From the NCBI GenBank assembly GCA_027298165.1, contig JAPUGN010000250.1, positions 1 to 23,792 on the forward strand: 23,792 nucleotides of DNA, given 5' to 3'. Below, in pieces: positions 14,290 through 21,630 of the stretch. Every line of letters starts with the position of its first letter. Position 1 is the first letter of the stretch. The notes below the pieces were generated by a model. That model did no database searches. It was not told the DNA's origin and worked only from the letters and a program-made list of their open reading frames with translations. The translations under genes and the position numbers were made by a program. The DNA is from Nitrospinota bacterium. GTDB taxonomy: Bacteria; Nitrospinota; Nitrospinia; Nitrospinales; Nitrospinaceae.

Positions 14290-14383
14290 GTTTTCATCCT
14301 GAGCTTTAGCGAAGGATCTGGGTTTAATTGCATATTTTGGAAACACAGATTCTTTGCTACATTATATCCACTCAAAATGACAA
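14290..14383. repeat. Dispersed inverted-repeat element with CATCCTGAGC arms
   Basis: The left arm begins TCATCCTGAGC and continues through TAGCGAAGGATCTG (to 14320). A degraded right arm runs from CAGATTCTTTGCT (14346 on) to TCAAAATGACA (14381). The arms resemble the imperfect inverted repeat around CATCCTGAGCGAAGCGAAGGATCT that I recall from intergenic DNA of many bacteria. The right arm has several changes and about 12 extra bases. Confidence 0.5.
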
Positions 14384-14386
14384 ACG

Positions 14387-14463
14387 GGTCCCCCTCCTTT
14401 TCAAGGAGGGGTTAGGGGTGGTTGATATCTACCCCTCCCAGCCTCCCCTTAAAAAGGGGAGGA
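14387..14463. repeat. Dispersed double-hairpin repeat (CCCCTCC...TTAGGGG type)
   Basis: Two perfect 9-bp stems occur: CCCCTCCTT/AAGGAGGGG (14391-14411) and CCTCCCCTT/AAGGGGAGG (14442-14462). Between them is GTTAGGGGTGGTTGATATCTAC in the sense of the TTAGGGG tail also seen at 4528-4536. It may end the recJ transcript, although no long T tract follows directly. Confidence 0.6.
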
Positions 14464-14506
14464 GTCTTCTCTGCGCTCTCTGTGCCCTCTGCGGTGAAAA
14501 GGTTTT
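14464..14506. repeat. CTCTGCGGTGAAAA-type dispersed repeat fragment
   Basis: A run of CTCTG/CTCTC units (14469-14490) ends in CTCTGCGGTGAAAAGG and TTTTTT. It resembles a low-complexity intergenic motif I have seen in unrelated bacterial genomes; this is memory, not a search result. It sits 15 bases from the stop codon of the ABC permease gene. Confidence 0.4.
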
Positions 14507-14520
14507 TTAATTATTGAGAA

Positions 14521-17100
14521 TCACTCTGCTCTCACGGATTCCCTGGGGTTGAGGCGGGTGGCGATGCGGGCCGGGTAAAGCCCGGCCATGCAGGCGACGA
14601 TCCAGAACAGGATCACCGCGAGGAGTATGAATCCGTAAGGATAAAAGACCAGAATGGTCCAGCCGAACGATTGTTTGTTGATCACGAAGATCAGAATATA
14701 AGAGACCACGATTCCCGCCGCCAGCCCGAAGGCCGAGCCGATCACTCCCAACAGTCCCGCCTCGATCAGAATCATTTTTTTGACCTGTTCCTGAAACGCC
14801 CCGATGAACCGCAGGATACCGATTTCCCGCCGCCGCTCGATAATCAGCGAGATCAGCGTGTTGAACAATCCGAGCACGGCGACGCCGACACCGATGATTT
14901 CCAGTGAGTAGGTGATCGCGAAGGTATTGTCGAAAATTTTCAGCACTTCCTTTTTGAGTTCTCCGTTGGACCGCACGATAATTCGGTCGGAGCTCCCGAT
15001 AGTTCGGATGATTTCCCTGCGCACTTCCGGCAGGTGTTGGGGGCCTTGCAGGTACACCACGAAACTGTTGACGTTGGGGTCGTTGTAATATTTCAGGTAG
15101 GTGCTGCGATCGAGAATAATCAAACCCTGCTCCTGCGAATAGTCGTAGTAAATGGCCGCGATCTCCACTTCCCGGAGCCCGGAAGGGGTGTTCAGGGTCA
15201 ACCGGTCTCCGGTGCTCACATGATGTTTCAGTGAAAACGGTTCCGACACAATGGCGCGGTTGTATCCCACCAACAATTTGGCGAGCTCGCCGGCTGGCGG
15301 GCCTTGCTTGATCACCAGATTGCCGTAACGCGACAGGATGTTGAAATCTCCCGAGGCGAGGATGGCCGGCTCATCGTCGTAGGAAATGGGGATGGCACGG
15401 AACAGGTCGACCGCTTTCACGCCGGGTATTTCCCGAAGCGCGGTTACTTTGCCGAGTGGCAGGGTGTATTGGTAATCGATGTTTTTCCCACCGACGGCGT
15501 GGACGAATAGGTCGGCTTGCAGGGTCTGATTGATCCACACCACCACCGTCTGCCGGAAACTGTGCACCATGATCGACATGCTGATTACCATCATGAACGC
15601 GATTGCCAGAGACGATACAGCCATGGAGTTGCGTCCCACGTTCTGCGACAGGTTCATGCTGGCCAGCAGACCCTCGCCCTGGAACCAGCGTTTGCACAGG
15701 CCGTGCGAAAGATCGCGCAGGATCAGCAGGCCCCAAGGAGCCAGAAAGGAGATCCCCATCACAATGAAAAACACCGATAAAAATCCAAAATATGGAAACT
15801 GGGCGATGGCCGGCAGTTGTGAGCATAGACCCGCCAGCAGGAGCAGTCCCAACCCGGACACAGTCAGCTTCCGGTTGCCTCGGTATATTTTAAGATCGTA
15901 ACTGCCGCGCCGCATGACCTGGGTCGGGGATGTGGTGGCGGCATCATACGCTGGGATGACCGCCGAGACGAGCGACAACCCGACTCCGAAAAAGAAATAG
16001 AGGCCCATTTGATCCCAACGGAAATCCACTTCGGTCACCTGGGTGGAAGCGTACAGATTGTTGACGGTGATCGCCACCGCCTCCAGCGAAAACTGCGCCA
16101 TGAAGTATCCAAACCCGATGCCGAGGGCGGACCCGAGGGTCCCGATCACACCCGCTTCCAGTAAAAATATGGAAGCGATCAATCCCGGCGAGGCGCCCAT
16201 GGCGCGCAGGGTTCCGATCTCCGTTCGGCGGCGCACCACCGACAGCGAAACCATATTGTAAATGAGATACAGGCCAACCAGCAGGGCGACGAAGCTGAGC
16301 GCCGTCAGATTGTATTGAAACGCGCGCAACATTTTTTCCACCTGCTGATTTCTGCGTTCGGGCCGGTCGACCCGCAGAAAATCCGGAAGCACCCCGGCAA
16401 TTTTCTGTTTCATGAGGTCGAAATCCTCCTCCCCCAGAAACTCCACGTCGATGCGGTCCAACTTGCCGATTTTGCCGAATGTGTTTTGCGCCGCCAACAG
16501 GTGCATGACCGCAAAATTCCGGGTCAACGCTTTGGCCATACCCTGGTTTTCCAGAATGCCGTTCACTCTGAGCTTTTTTTCTTTGCCGTTTATGAGGAAA
16601 CGGATAGAGTCGCCGGGCTTGAAGTGGGTTCCCGGAATAAACTTTTCCGGCAATATGACGCCCCGGGGATCCAGGATAAGGGGTAACAGGCTTGTAAAAT
16701 TGGAGCGCTTGGTTTTCAGGGAAAAGTTGCGGACGCCGTTGGCCTTTAGAAGATCCGTCCCCAGAATTTCTACCACCTCGTTGCTGTTTACCTCTACCCC
16801 GTAACCCCGAATAATCGGGTAGACCCTTATCCATTCCGCCAGCGGTAGCAGATCATTTAAATACTTCTGGTCAAAAGGGAGGCCTTCTGCTTCGATCACC
16901 GCGTCCGCCTTGCCCAGCGCAAGGTCGACGCTCTCGCTGAAGGACAGCAGGGTTTGCCGGTTGGCGAGCTGGATGCTCAAAAATACCGATACGCCGATAG
17001 CGACACCCAGAATGGTGATGACAAATCGAAAGGGATCGCGCACCAGGGGGCGCAGGATAAGCGCCGTGAACAGATCCTTAAAATAAATCAGAAAACTCAT
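14521..17100 (-). CDS. ABC exporter permease with two FtsX/MacB-type domains (YbbP-like)
   Basis: A large 859-residue inner-membrane permease. An N-terminal membrane segment (about 27-47) is followed by a periplasmic MacB-like domain. Then comes a first FtsX domain with three membrane segments (about 268-400) bearing VVRRRTEIGTLRAMGASPGLI, the coupling region to the ATPase. A central group of membrane segments (about 425-520) leads to a second periplasmic domain and a second FtsX domain (about 735-850) with IIERRREIGILRFIGAFQEQV. This duplicated layout matches YbbP-type permeases, often assigned to lipid, lipoprotein or hydrophobic-compound transfer from the inner membrane. The ATPase gene ends 24 bases upstream. 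No substrate can be read from the sequence. Confidence 0.9.
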   Translation of the reverse strand: MSFLIYFKDLFTALILRPLVRDPFRFVITILGVAIGVSVFLSIQLANRQTLLSFSESVDLALGKADAVIEAEGLPFDQKYLNDLLPLAEWIRVYPIIRGYGVEVNSNEVVEILGTDLLKANGVRNFSLKTKRSNFTSLLPLILDPRGVILPEKFIPGTHFKPGDSIRFLINGKEKKLRVNGILENQGMAKALTRNFAVMHLLAAQNTFGKIGKLDRIDVEFLGEEDFDLMKQKIAGVLPDFLRVDRPERRNQQVEKMLRAFQYNLTALSFVALLVGLYLIYNMVSLSVVRRRTEIGTLRAMGASPGLIASIFLLEAGVIGTLGSALGIGFGYFMAQFSLEAVAITVNNLYASTQVTEVDFRWDQMGLYFFFGVGLSLVSAVIPAYDAATTSPTQVMRRGSYDLKIYRGNRKLTVSGLGLLLLAGLCSQLPAIAQFPYFGFLSVFFIVMGISFLAPWGLLILRDLSHGLCKRWFQGEGLLASMNLSQNVGRNSMAVSSLAIAFMMVISMSIMVHSFRQTVVVWINQTLQADLFVHAVGGKNIDYQYTLPLGKVTALREIPGVKAVDLFRAIPISYDDEPAILASGDFNILSRYGNLVIKQGPPAGELAKLLVGYNRAIVSEPFSLKHHVSTGDRLTLNTPSGLREVEIAAIYYDYSQEQGLIILDRSTYLKYYNDPNVNSFVVYLQGPQHLPEVRREIIRTIGSSDRIIVRSNGELKKEVLKIFDNTFAITYSLEIIGVGVAVLGLFNTLISLIIERRREIGILRFIGAFQEQVKKMILIEAGLLGVIGSAFGLAAGIVVSYILIFVINKQSFGWTILVFYPYGFILLAVILFWIVACMAGLYPARIATRLNPRESVRAE

Positions 17101-17124
17101 GGTCGGCGATTGATCCTCTCCGGT

Positions 17125-17796
17125 TTATTTAAGGGTTTGGAGTTTGCCGTCGCGGATATCGAAGTGGCGATTGCCGTACTTCGCCGCCTGTGGATTGTGC
17201 GTGACCACCACCACGGTGGCCTCGAAATCCTCGCTGGCCTGCTTGAGAAGATCAAGAATTTTAATCCCGTTTTCTGAATCGAGGTTGCCGGTCGGCTCGT
17301 CCGCCAACAGGAGTGAAGGTTGATGCACCAGCGCCCGGGCGATGGCCACCCTCTGCATTTCGCCGCCCGACAACTCGGCGGGAAACGACCGGGCGCGGTG
17401 GGCCAAGCCGACGTAATCCAGTAATTCTTTAACGCGATTCCTGCTCTCCTTCGAAGCGTGGCTGAGCAACAGCGGCAGTTCGATGTTTTCAAGGACCGAG
17501 AGGGTGGGCATGAGATTGAAGAACTGAAACACGAAACCGATTTCATGGCGCCGCAGTTGGGTCAGCTCGCGGTCCTTCATCCCGGAAAGCAATTTGCCGT
17601 TGAGATGAATTTCGCCCGCATCCGGCGTGTCGAGACCCCCCATGCAATTGAGCAGGGTGGTCTTGCCGCCGCCGCTGGGACCCATTACCGTGACGAAATC
17701 CTTTTTCTCCAGGCTCAGGCTGACGTCCGAAAGCGCGGCAATTTGCACGCCGCCCGCCTGGAAATATTTATGAACTCCGTCGAATCGAACGATCAT
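17125..17796 (-). CDS. ABC transporter ATPase, LolD/YbbA/MacB type
   Basis: ATP-binding subunit of the exporter with the downstream permease. Motifs: Walker A MGPSGGGKTTLLN, Q-loop IGFVFQFFNLMPTLSVLENIELPL (with the FNL/LP pattern of the LolD/MacB/YbbA group), signature LSGGEMQRVAIARAL, Walker B SLLLADEPTGNLDS and the switch His in VVVVTHNP. I use the ATG at 17796 (223 aa), since IVRFDGVHKYF is the family N-terminus; a GTG at 17811 would add five residues and neither start has a well-placed Shine-Dalgarno. The length and single-permease pairing best match YbbA-YbbP. No membrane-fusion protein is encoded next to it. Confidence 0.93.
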   Translation of the reverse strand: MIVRFDGVHKYFQAGGVQIAALSDVSLSLEKKDFVTVMGPSGGGKTTLLNCMGGLDTPDAGEIHLNGKLLSGMKDRELTQLRRHEIGFVFQFFNLMPTLSVLENIELPLLLSHASKESRNRVKELLDYVGLAHRARSFPAELSGGEMQRVAIARALVHQPSLLLADEPTGNLDSENGIKILDLLKQASEDFEATVVVVTHNPQAAKYGNRHFDIRDGKLQTLK

Positions 17797-17811
17797 GCTT
17801 AAAGGAGGCAC

Positions 17812-18063
17812 TCCGGAAGAGAAATGAGAATTAGGGGTTTCACAGTGAATTTCATAAAGAGAGCCATCTTATCAAAAACCTGGAGCAAGGGGTTGATTGC
17901 CTGGGTACATTCCGCGGCGGAGAGTGCAGGGGACCCGTATGGCCTGATGTGGATAGCCCCCTCCTCATGAAAATAAAAATAGCGTTGCCCTTCAAAAAAA
18001 TCAAAATAAAGGTTTATAAATCAATTATTTAATAATTTTTAAAGCCCGGTGTGCTTTGAGTAT
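17812..18063. other. Intergenic region between divergent ABC and FAD-dehydrogenase operons
   Basis: About 250 bases without a gene. The left half is of mixed composition and I see nothing defined in it. From about 17970 it becomes strongly AT-rich, as expected upstream of a promoter. A second possible promoter, TTTAAA (18038-18043), 17 bases and TATAAT (18061-18066), overlaps its right edge. Confidence 0.5.
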
Positions 18064-18089
18064 AATAAATATTAAATAAAATATTTATT
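18064..18089. promoter_or_regulatory. Candidate operator: 10-bp inverted repeat at the -35 box
   Basis: AATAAATATT (18064-18073) and AATATTTATT (18080-18089) form a perfect 10-bp inverted repeat with a six-base spacer. The right arm covers the first two bases of the -35 box of the downstream promoter. The placement suits a dimeric repressor or activator. Because the arms are pure A/T in an AT-rich stretch, chance or DNA-bending effects remain possible. Confidence 0.45.
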
Positions 18090-18116
18090 GACAAAAATTC
18101 AATTTGGGTGTAAATT
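18088..18116 (+). promoter_or_regulatory. Promoter of the FAD-dehydrogenase operon
   Basis: A perfect TTGACA (18088-18093), a 17-base spacer and TAAATT (18111-18116, 4 of 6) form a good sigma-70 promoter. It predicts a leader of about 90 bases before the ATG at 18213. The leader contains GC-rich segments that could fold (CCCGG and CCGGG blocks at 18124-18163), but I do not recognise a riboswitch class. Confidence 0.6.
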
Positions 18117-18212
18117 TATGATGACCCGGGAGGCGAGGGCCCGGCTATTCAGGGGGTGCCCGGACTGAGGTTTTCATTTCCGGTGCCCCAACAATCGAGG
18201 AGGAGGTCAATC

Positions 18213-19730
18213 ATGGGTGAGAGCCAGCGAAGCATCGATCTGGAGATCGCACAGCACGGGACCTTTGATGTCACCATAATCGGCGGCGGGATCAACGGCG
18301 CCAGTCTTTACCATCACCTCTGCCAGAAAGGCTATCGGGTGTTGCTGGTGGACAAGGGGGATTTTGCCGGGGGCACCAGCCAGGCCTCGGCCATGATGGT
18401 CTGGGGGGGCCTGCTGTACCTGCGCAATCTGGACCTGTTAACCGTCGCCCAGTTGTCGCGCGACCGCGAAGCGATGATCCGCAATATGGGAGGCGAAGTG
18501 TCGCCGGCACGGTTCCGTTACATCCCATCGCGGGATACGGGCTGGAGCAAATATTTCATGGCGTCCGGCCTCTACTTTTACTGGATGCTCGGTCTGTGCC
18601 AGAGGGAGCGGCCGCGGGTCGAGGACACCTACGCGGAAAAAGCGTTCCTGAAAAACGGCGAACACGACTCTTCTTTTTTATATCAGGAAGCGGTGTTGAA
18701 TTATTCCGACAGCCGCTTTGTGTTGCGTTGGATCACCGGGCAGGATTCCCGGCAGGGTGTCGCTCTCAATTACTGCGCGCTCACCGGTGCCGAATTCCAT
18801 GCCGGGGACGGGCTGTGGCGGCTAACGCTGACCGATCAGGTCACGGGGTGGGCGTGCTTGGCCCGGAGCCGTTGTGTCATCAACTGCGCCGGAGTCTGGA
18901 CCGATGCCGTCAACCGCCAGTTTAAGATCGAAACTCCCTACAAGCACGTATTCAGCAAAGGCGTGTTCATCGGCCTCGAGCGGCAGGACCGGCACAATTA
19001 TCCCCTGATCTTTGATATGGGTGAGCAGGGAGATGTCTTGTCTTACATCCCGTGGGGGCCGGTGGCCCTGTGGGGTCCGACCGAAACCTATCTGTCCACC
19101 ATCGAGGGAGGGTTTTTTGCTGAACCGGAGGACGTGGATTTCCTGCTGGAACGTGCCAACCGCAACCTGAAAAAACAGGTCGACCCCGAAGACGTGGTTT
19201 CTTTGCGGTGCGGGGTCCGGCCACTGGTGGTCAAAAAAAGTTTTTCAAAAGATTGTTATCCCCTCGACCTTTCCCGTAAACATCAGATTCACCGGGACCG
19301 GCTGAAGCCCTGGGTTTCGGTATACGGCGGCAAGTTCACCAGCTGTGTTTCGGTAGCCGAAAAAGTTGGGAAACAGGTCCGGGACCTGGTGGCGCCCAGC
19401 GGGCGGGCGTTACCCGTCCAGCCGTTCACGTCCGCCGAGGTGGAGTGGGACAGCTATCCCGGATTACAGGAGAAAGTGCCTTCGCTCAAAAGCTGTATCG
19501 AGCATGAGCGGTGCCTCAATCTGGAAGATTATCTGAGGCGGCGCACCAATATTTCCCAGTGGGTGGCGCGGGAAGGACTGGGAAAAAACAACGAGAACGT
19601 TCCCCACCTGGAACAACTGGCGTTGCAATTTTCCGGCGGGGAACCGGTGGTCGCCCGGAAACTGGTTCTGGATTATATGGAAACCGTGGAGCGCCGGTTC
19701 GACGACGTGCTGACTCCAGTCCACTCATAA
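18213..19730 (+). CDS. FAD-dependent dehydrogenase, distant glycerol-3-phosphate dehydrogenase (GlpD) relative
   Basis: A 505-residue flavoprotein of the DAO/GlpD superfamily. The FAD-binding fold begins TIIGGGINGAS (GGGING at 24-29), followed by VDKGDFAGGTSQAS. GlpD landmarks are present: CGVRPLV (Arg336) and VYGGKFTS (372-377). Two conserved GlpD segments differ: HGGLRYLE reads WGGLLYLR (64-71) and GGKLTTYR reads GGKFTSCV, so two arginines near the substrate site are missing. It therefore probably oxidises a different secondary alcohol or phosphate ester to a ketone, passing electrons to FAD. A very strong GGAGGAGGT five bases before the ATG at 18213 fixes the start. First gene of a three-gene operon; the aminotransferase starts 20 bases later. 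Confidence 0.85.
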   Translation: MGESQRSIDLEIAQHGTFDVTIIGGGINGASLYHHLCQKGYRVLLVDKGDFAGGTSQASAMMVWGGLLYLRNLDLLTVAQLSRDREAMIRNMGGEVSPARFRYIPSRDTGWSKYFMASGLYFYWMLGLCQRERPRVEDTYAEKAFLKNGEHDSSFLYQEAVLNYSDSRFVLRWITGQDSRQGVALNYCALTGAEFHAGDGLWRLTLTDQVTGWACLARSRCVINCAGVWTDAVNRQFKIETPYKHVFSKGVFIGLERQDRHNYPLIFDMGEQGDVLSYIPWGPVALWGPTETYLSTIEGGFFAEPEDVDFLLERANRNLKKQVDPEDVVSLRCGVRPLVVKKSFSKDCYPLDLSRKHQIHRDRLKPWVSVYGGKFTSCVSVAEKVGKQVRDLVAPSGRALPVQPFTSAEVEWDSYPGLQEKVPSLKSCIEHERCLNLEDYLRRRTNISQWVAREGLGKNNENVPHLEQLALQFSGGEPVVARKLVLDYMETVERRFDDVLTPVHS

Positions 19731-19750
19731 ACGCGTTTGGGAGGTGAAGC

Positions 19751-21022
19751 ATGACGCAGGTCAAATACAATCAACCGGCGATACTGGGCGGGGATCCGGC
19801 GGTGACCGCCGACCACGCAACGGCCGACCGCTGGCCGCTATTGACCCAGGAAGATGAACGGGCGGTGCTCGAAGTGATGCGCGACGGCAATATTTCGACG
19901 CATCCGGTCATCCGCAAGCTGGAAAAAGATTATGCCGAATTCACCGGCCGCAAATACGCCCTGGCGCACAATAACGGCACGGCGGGACTTTTCGCGGCGT
20001 TTGTGGCGCTGGGACTGAAGCCGGGCGACGAGGTGCTGGTGCCCTCGGCCACGTTCTGGGCCTCGGTGGTGCCCATGTTGTGGCTGGGCGCGGTGCCGGT
20101 ATTTTGCGAAAGCGAAACCGAACGCATGGGGATGGACCCGGATGACGTTCGTAAAAAAATCACCTCCCGGACCCGGGCCATGGTGGTGGTCCACCTCTGG
20201 GGCCTGCCGAGCAAGATGACGGAGCTGTTGCAGATCGCGAGGGAACATGATTTGAAAATCATCGAGGATGCCTCCCATGCGCACGGTGCGTCGTGGCGGG
20301 GCAGGCCCTGCGGTTCCCTGGGCGATATTTCGGTGTTCAGCCTTCAGGGCGACAAGCTGTCGCCCGGCGGAGAAGGCGGAGTTTTCCTGTGCGACGATTA
20401 CAGCTATTTTGAAAAAGCGGCGTGTCTGGGAGACATCACCCGCATCATCGAGCTGGAGACCCCGGCCCGGCGGTTCGCCGCCACCAGTTTCGGCATCAAA
20501 ACCCGGATTGCGCCGGTGAGTGCCGCCATTGCGCGCAGTCAACTGCGGCGATTGTGGGAAAACAACCAGCGGCGCAACGACAACCTGGATTACCTGTCCC
20601 ATGCTTTGGAGAAACTCGGGTTTCATACCTTTCTGGCGCCGCCGCATATCGAACGCGTTTATTTCGAATATCTGATCCGTTACAACCCGGAACGATGCAT
20701 CCTCCCGCGCGATGTGCTGATCGAGGCGTTGCGTCGGGAAGGATGCCAGGTAGCGGTGCCCCGGTACCCCCTACTGCATCAGCAACCGTTGTTTACTGAA
20801 GGCGCCTGGAAAGAGATCGCGCGATTGGGACCCGAGGTGAACCTGCCGGACTATGACCCCAATGCGCTGCCGAAAACGCTGGCAGTCAACGAAGCGCTGA
20901 TCAAACTGCCGTCATTTCCCAACGCCGGGCGCGGCATCCTGGACCAGTATATCCACGCATTTGAAAAAGTGATTGCCGGTGCGGAGGATATTGTGAAACA
21001 CCACGCACCGCAGAACGTTTAA
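19751..21022 (+). CDS. DegT/DnrJ/EryC1/StrS-family PLP aminotransferase
   Basis: A 423-residue sugar/cyclitol-type aminotransferase. The N-terminus AILGGDPAVT resembles the branch that includes AHBA synthase and the scyllo-inosose aminotransferase StsC. The core has HNNGTAGLFAAFVALGLKPGDEVLVPSATFWAS, IIEDASHAHGA (Asp binding the PLP ring) and FSLQGDKLSPGGEGG with the PLP lysine at Lys202. Members transfer an amino group, usually from Glu or Gln, to a keto group on a sugar, cyclitol or small carbon chain. GGGAGGT precedes the ATG. Operon context after a GlpD-like dehydrogenase suggests that the dehydrogenase makes the ketone and this enzyme aminates it. The substrate is unknown; a regulatory DegT-like role without catalysis seems unlikely since the lysine is kept. 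Confidence 0.9.
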   Translation: MTQVKYNQPAILGGDPAVTADHATADRWPLLTQEDERAVLEVMRDGNISTHPVIRKLEKDYAEFTGRKYALAHNNGTAGLFAAFVALGLKPGDEVLVPSATFWASVVPMLWLGAVPVFCESETERMGMDPDDVRKKITSRTRAMVVVHLWGLPSKMTELLQIAREHDLKIIEDASHAHGASWRGRPCGSLGDISVFSLQGDKLSPGGEGGVFLCDDYSYFEKAACLGDITRIIELETPARRFAATSFGIKTRIAPVSAAIARSQLRRLWENNQRRNDNLDYLSHALEKLGFHTFLAPPHIERVYFEYLIRYNPERCILPRDVLIEALRREGCQVAVPRYPLLHQQPLFTEGAWKEIARLGPEVNLPDYDPNALPKTLAVNEALIKLPSFPNAGRGILDQYIHAFEKVIAGAEDIVKHHAPQNV

Positions 21023-21036
21023 GGAGGGGAGACGTC

Positions 21037-21402
21037 ATGAGAGTCGGATGGATATTCATGGATTATATGATGCACGTGGTTCATCTGGGCCTGATGTCGA
21101 TTTGCATCGCGGGCTGGATGTTCGAGCCGACCCGCCTCGCGCATTTGACGGCGGTGATTTTGGTCGCCTTTTCCTGGGGCGTGCTGGGGCGGTTTTTCGG
21201 CAACCAGTACTGCATCCTCACCGACACCCATTGGCGCATCAAGCTGAAGCTCGGGCAAACCCCGCACACCGATTCGTATGTCAAATACGTTCTGGATACC
21301 GTCACCGGGCACAGTATCAACCGGAAAATTACGGACAATCTGACTTTATACACCTACCTGGGAGCAGTGATGTTATCCCTGATCGTGAACTTCCTGCTTT
21401 AA
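21037..21402 (+). CDS. Small membrane protein of unknown function, DUF2784-like
   Basis: A 121-residue membrane protein with hydrophobic segments at about 9-28 (MMHVVHLGLMSICIAGWMF), 33-53 (LAHLTAVILVAFSWGVLGRFF) and 102-121 (LYTYLGAVMLSLIVNFLL). Between them is a polar stretch with YCILTDTHWRIKLKLG. The pattern of HL, SWG, C-x-LT and HW residues resembles DUF2784-type small membrane proteins, which I can only suggest. It starts 15 bases after the aminotransferase stop with a strong AAGGAGGGG, so it belongs to the same operon. It could anchor the pathway to the membrane or act on a lipid product; this is inference. Confidence 0.75.
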   Translation: MRVGWIFMDYMMHVVHLGLMSICIAGWMFEPTRLAHLTAVILVAFSWGVLGRFFGNQYCILTDTHWRIKLKLGQTPHTDSYVKYVLDTVTGHSINRKITDNLTLYTYLGAVMLSLIVNFLL

Positions 21403-21451
21403 CGCCTGATTCGGGCACGCTTTAAAACCTTCCAACTTTCCCGCCTCTTCA

Positions 21452-21480
21452 GTCATCCCGGCTTGTGGGTCCGGGGTGAC
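21452..21480 (+). terminator. Possible terminator or repeat hairpin after the dehydrogenase operon
   Basis: GTCATCCCGG pairs with CCGGGGTGAC (ten pairs including one G-U) around a nine-base loop. No T tract follows, so it is either a weak or factor-assisted terminator or another dispersed intergenic repeat of the GTCATCCCGG kind. The rest of the 228-base gap shows nothing beyond a TATAAT at 21585-21590. Confidence 0.35.
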
Positions 21481-21584
21481 TGCCCTTCCTGTTCCAGAGG
21501 TTACTGTTACATGCACAGCGGGCCGGAGAAAACCTGTAGTCGGTCCAACATATTTGCGGTCTCCCGTCGCCGACCCTTTATACT

Positions 21585-21590
21585 TATAAT
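21585..21590 (+). promoter_or_regulatory. Possible -10 box for the ankyrin/propeller gene
   Basis: TATAAT 40 bases before the ATG at 21631. No good -35 box is visible at the right distance, so an activator or a different sigma factor would be needed if it is real. Confidence 0.3.
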
Positions 21591-21630
21591 GAAACCTTAT
21601 TGAAATATTGAAACAGACGACGGGTTAAAT

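Noticed and set aside
14328..14510. 60-codon ORF between recJ and the ABC permease
   Set aside because: It consists of the dispersed repeats and its translation is low-complexity.
18118..18168. Possible 16-codon leader peptide before the FAD dehydrogenase
   Set aside because: Its ATG lies at or before the predicted transcription start and it has no ribosome site; no attenuator structure was evident.
18121..18212. Riboswitch in the leader of the FAD-dehydrogenase operon
   Set aside because: GC-rich segments could pair, but I could not match them to any riboswitch class and the leader is short.
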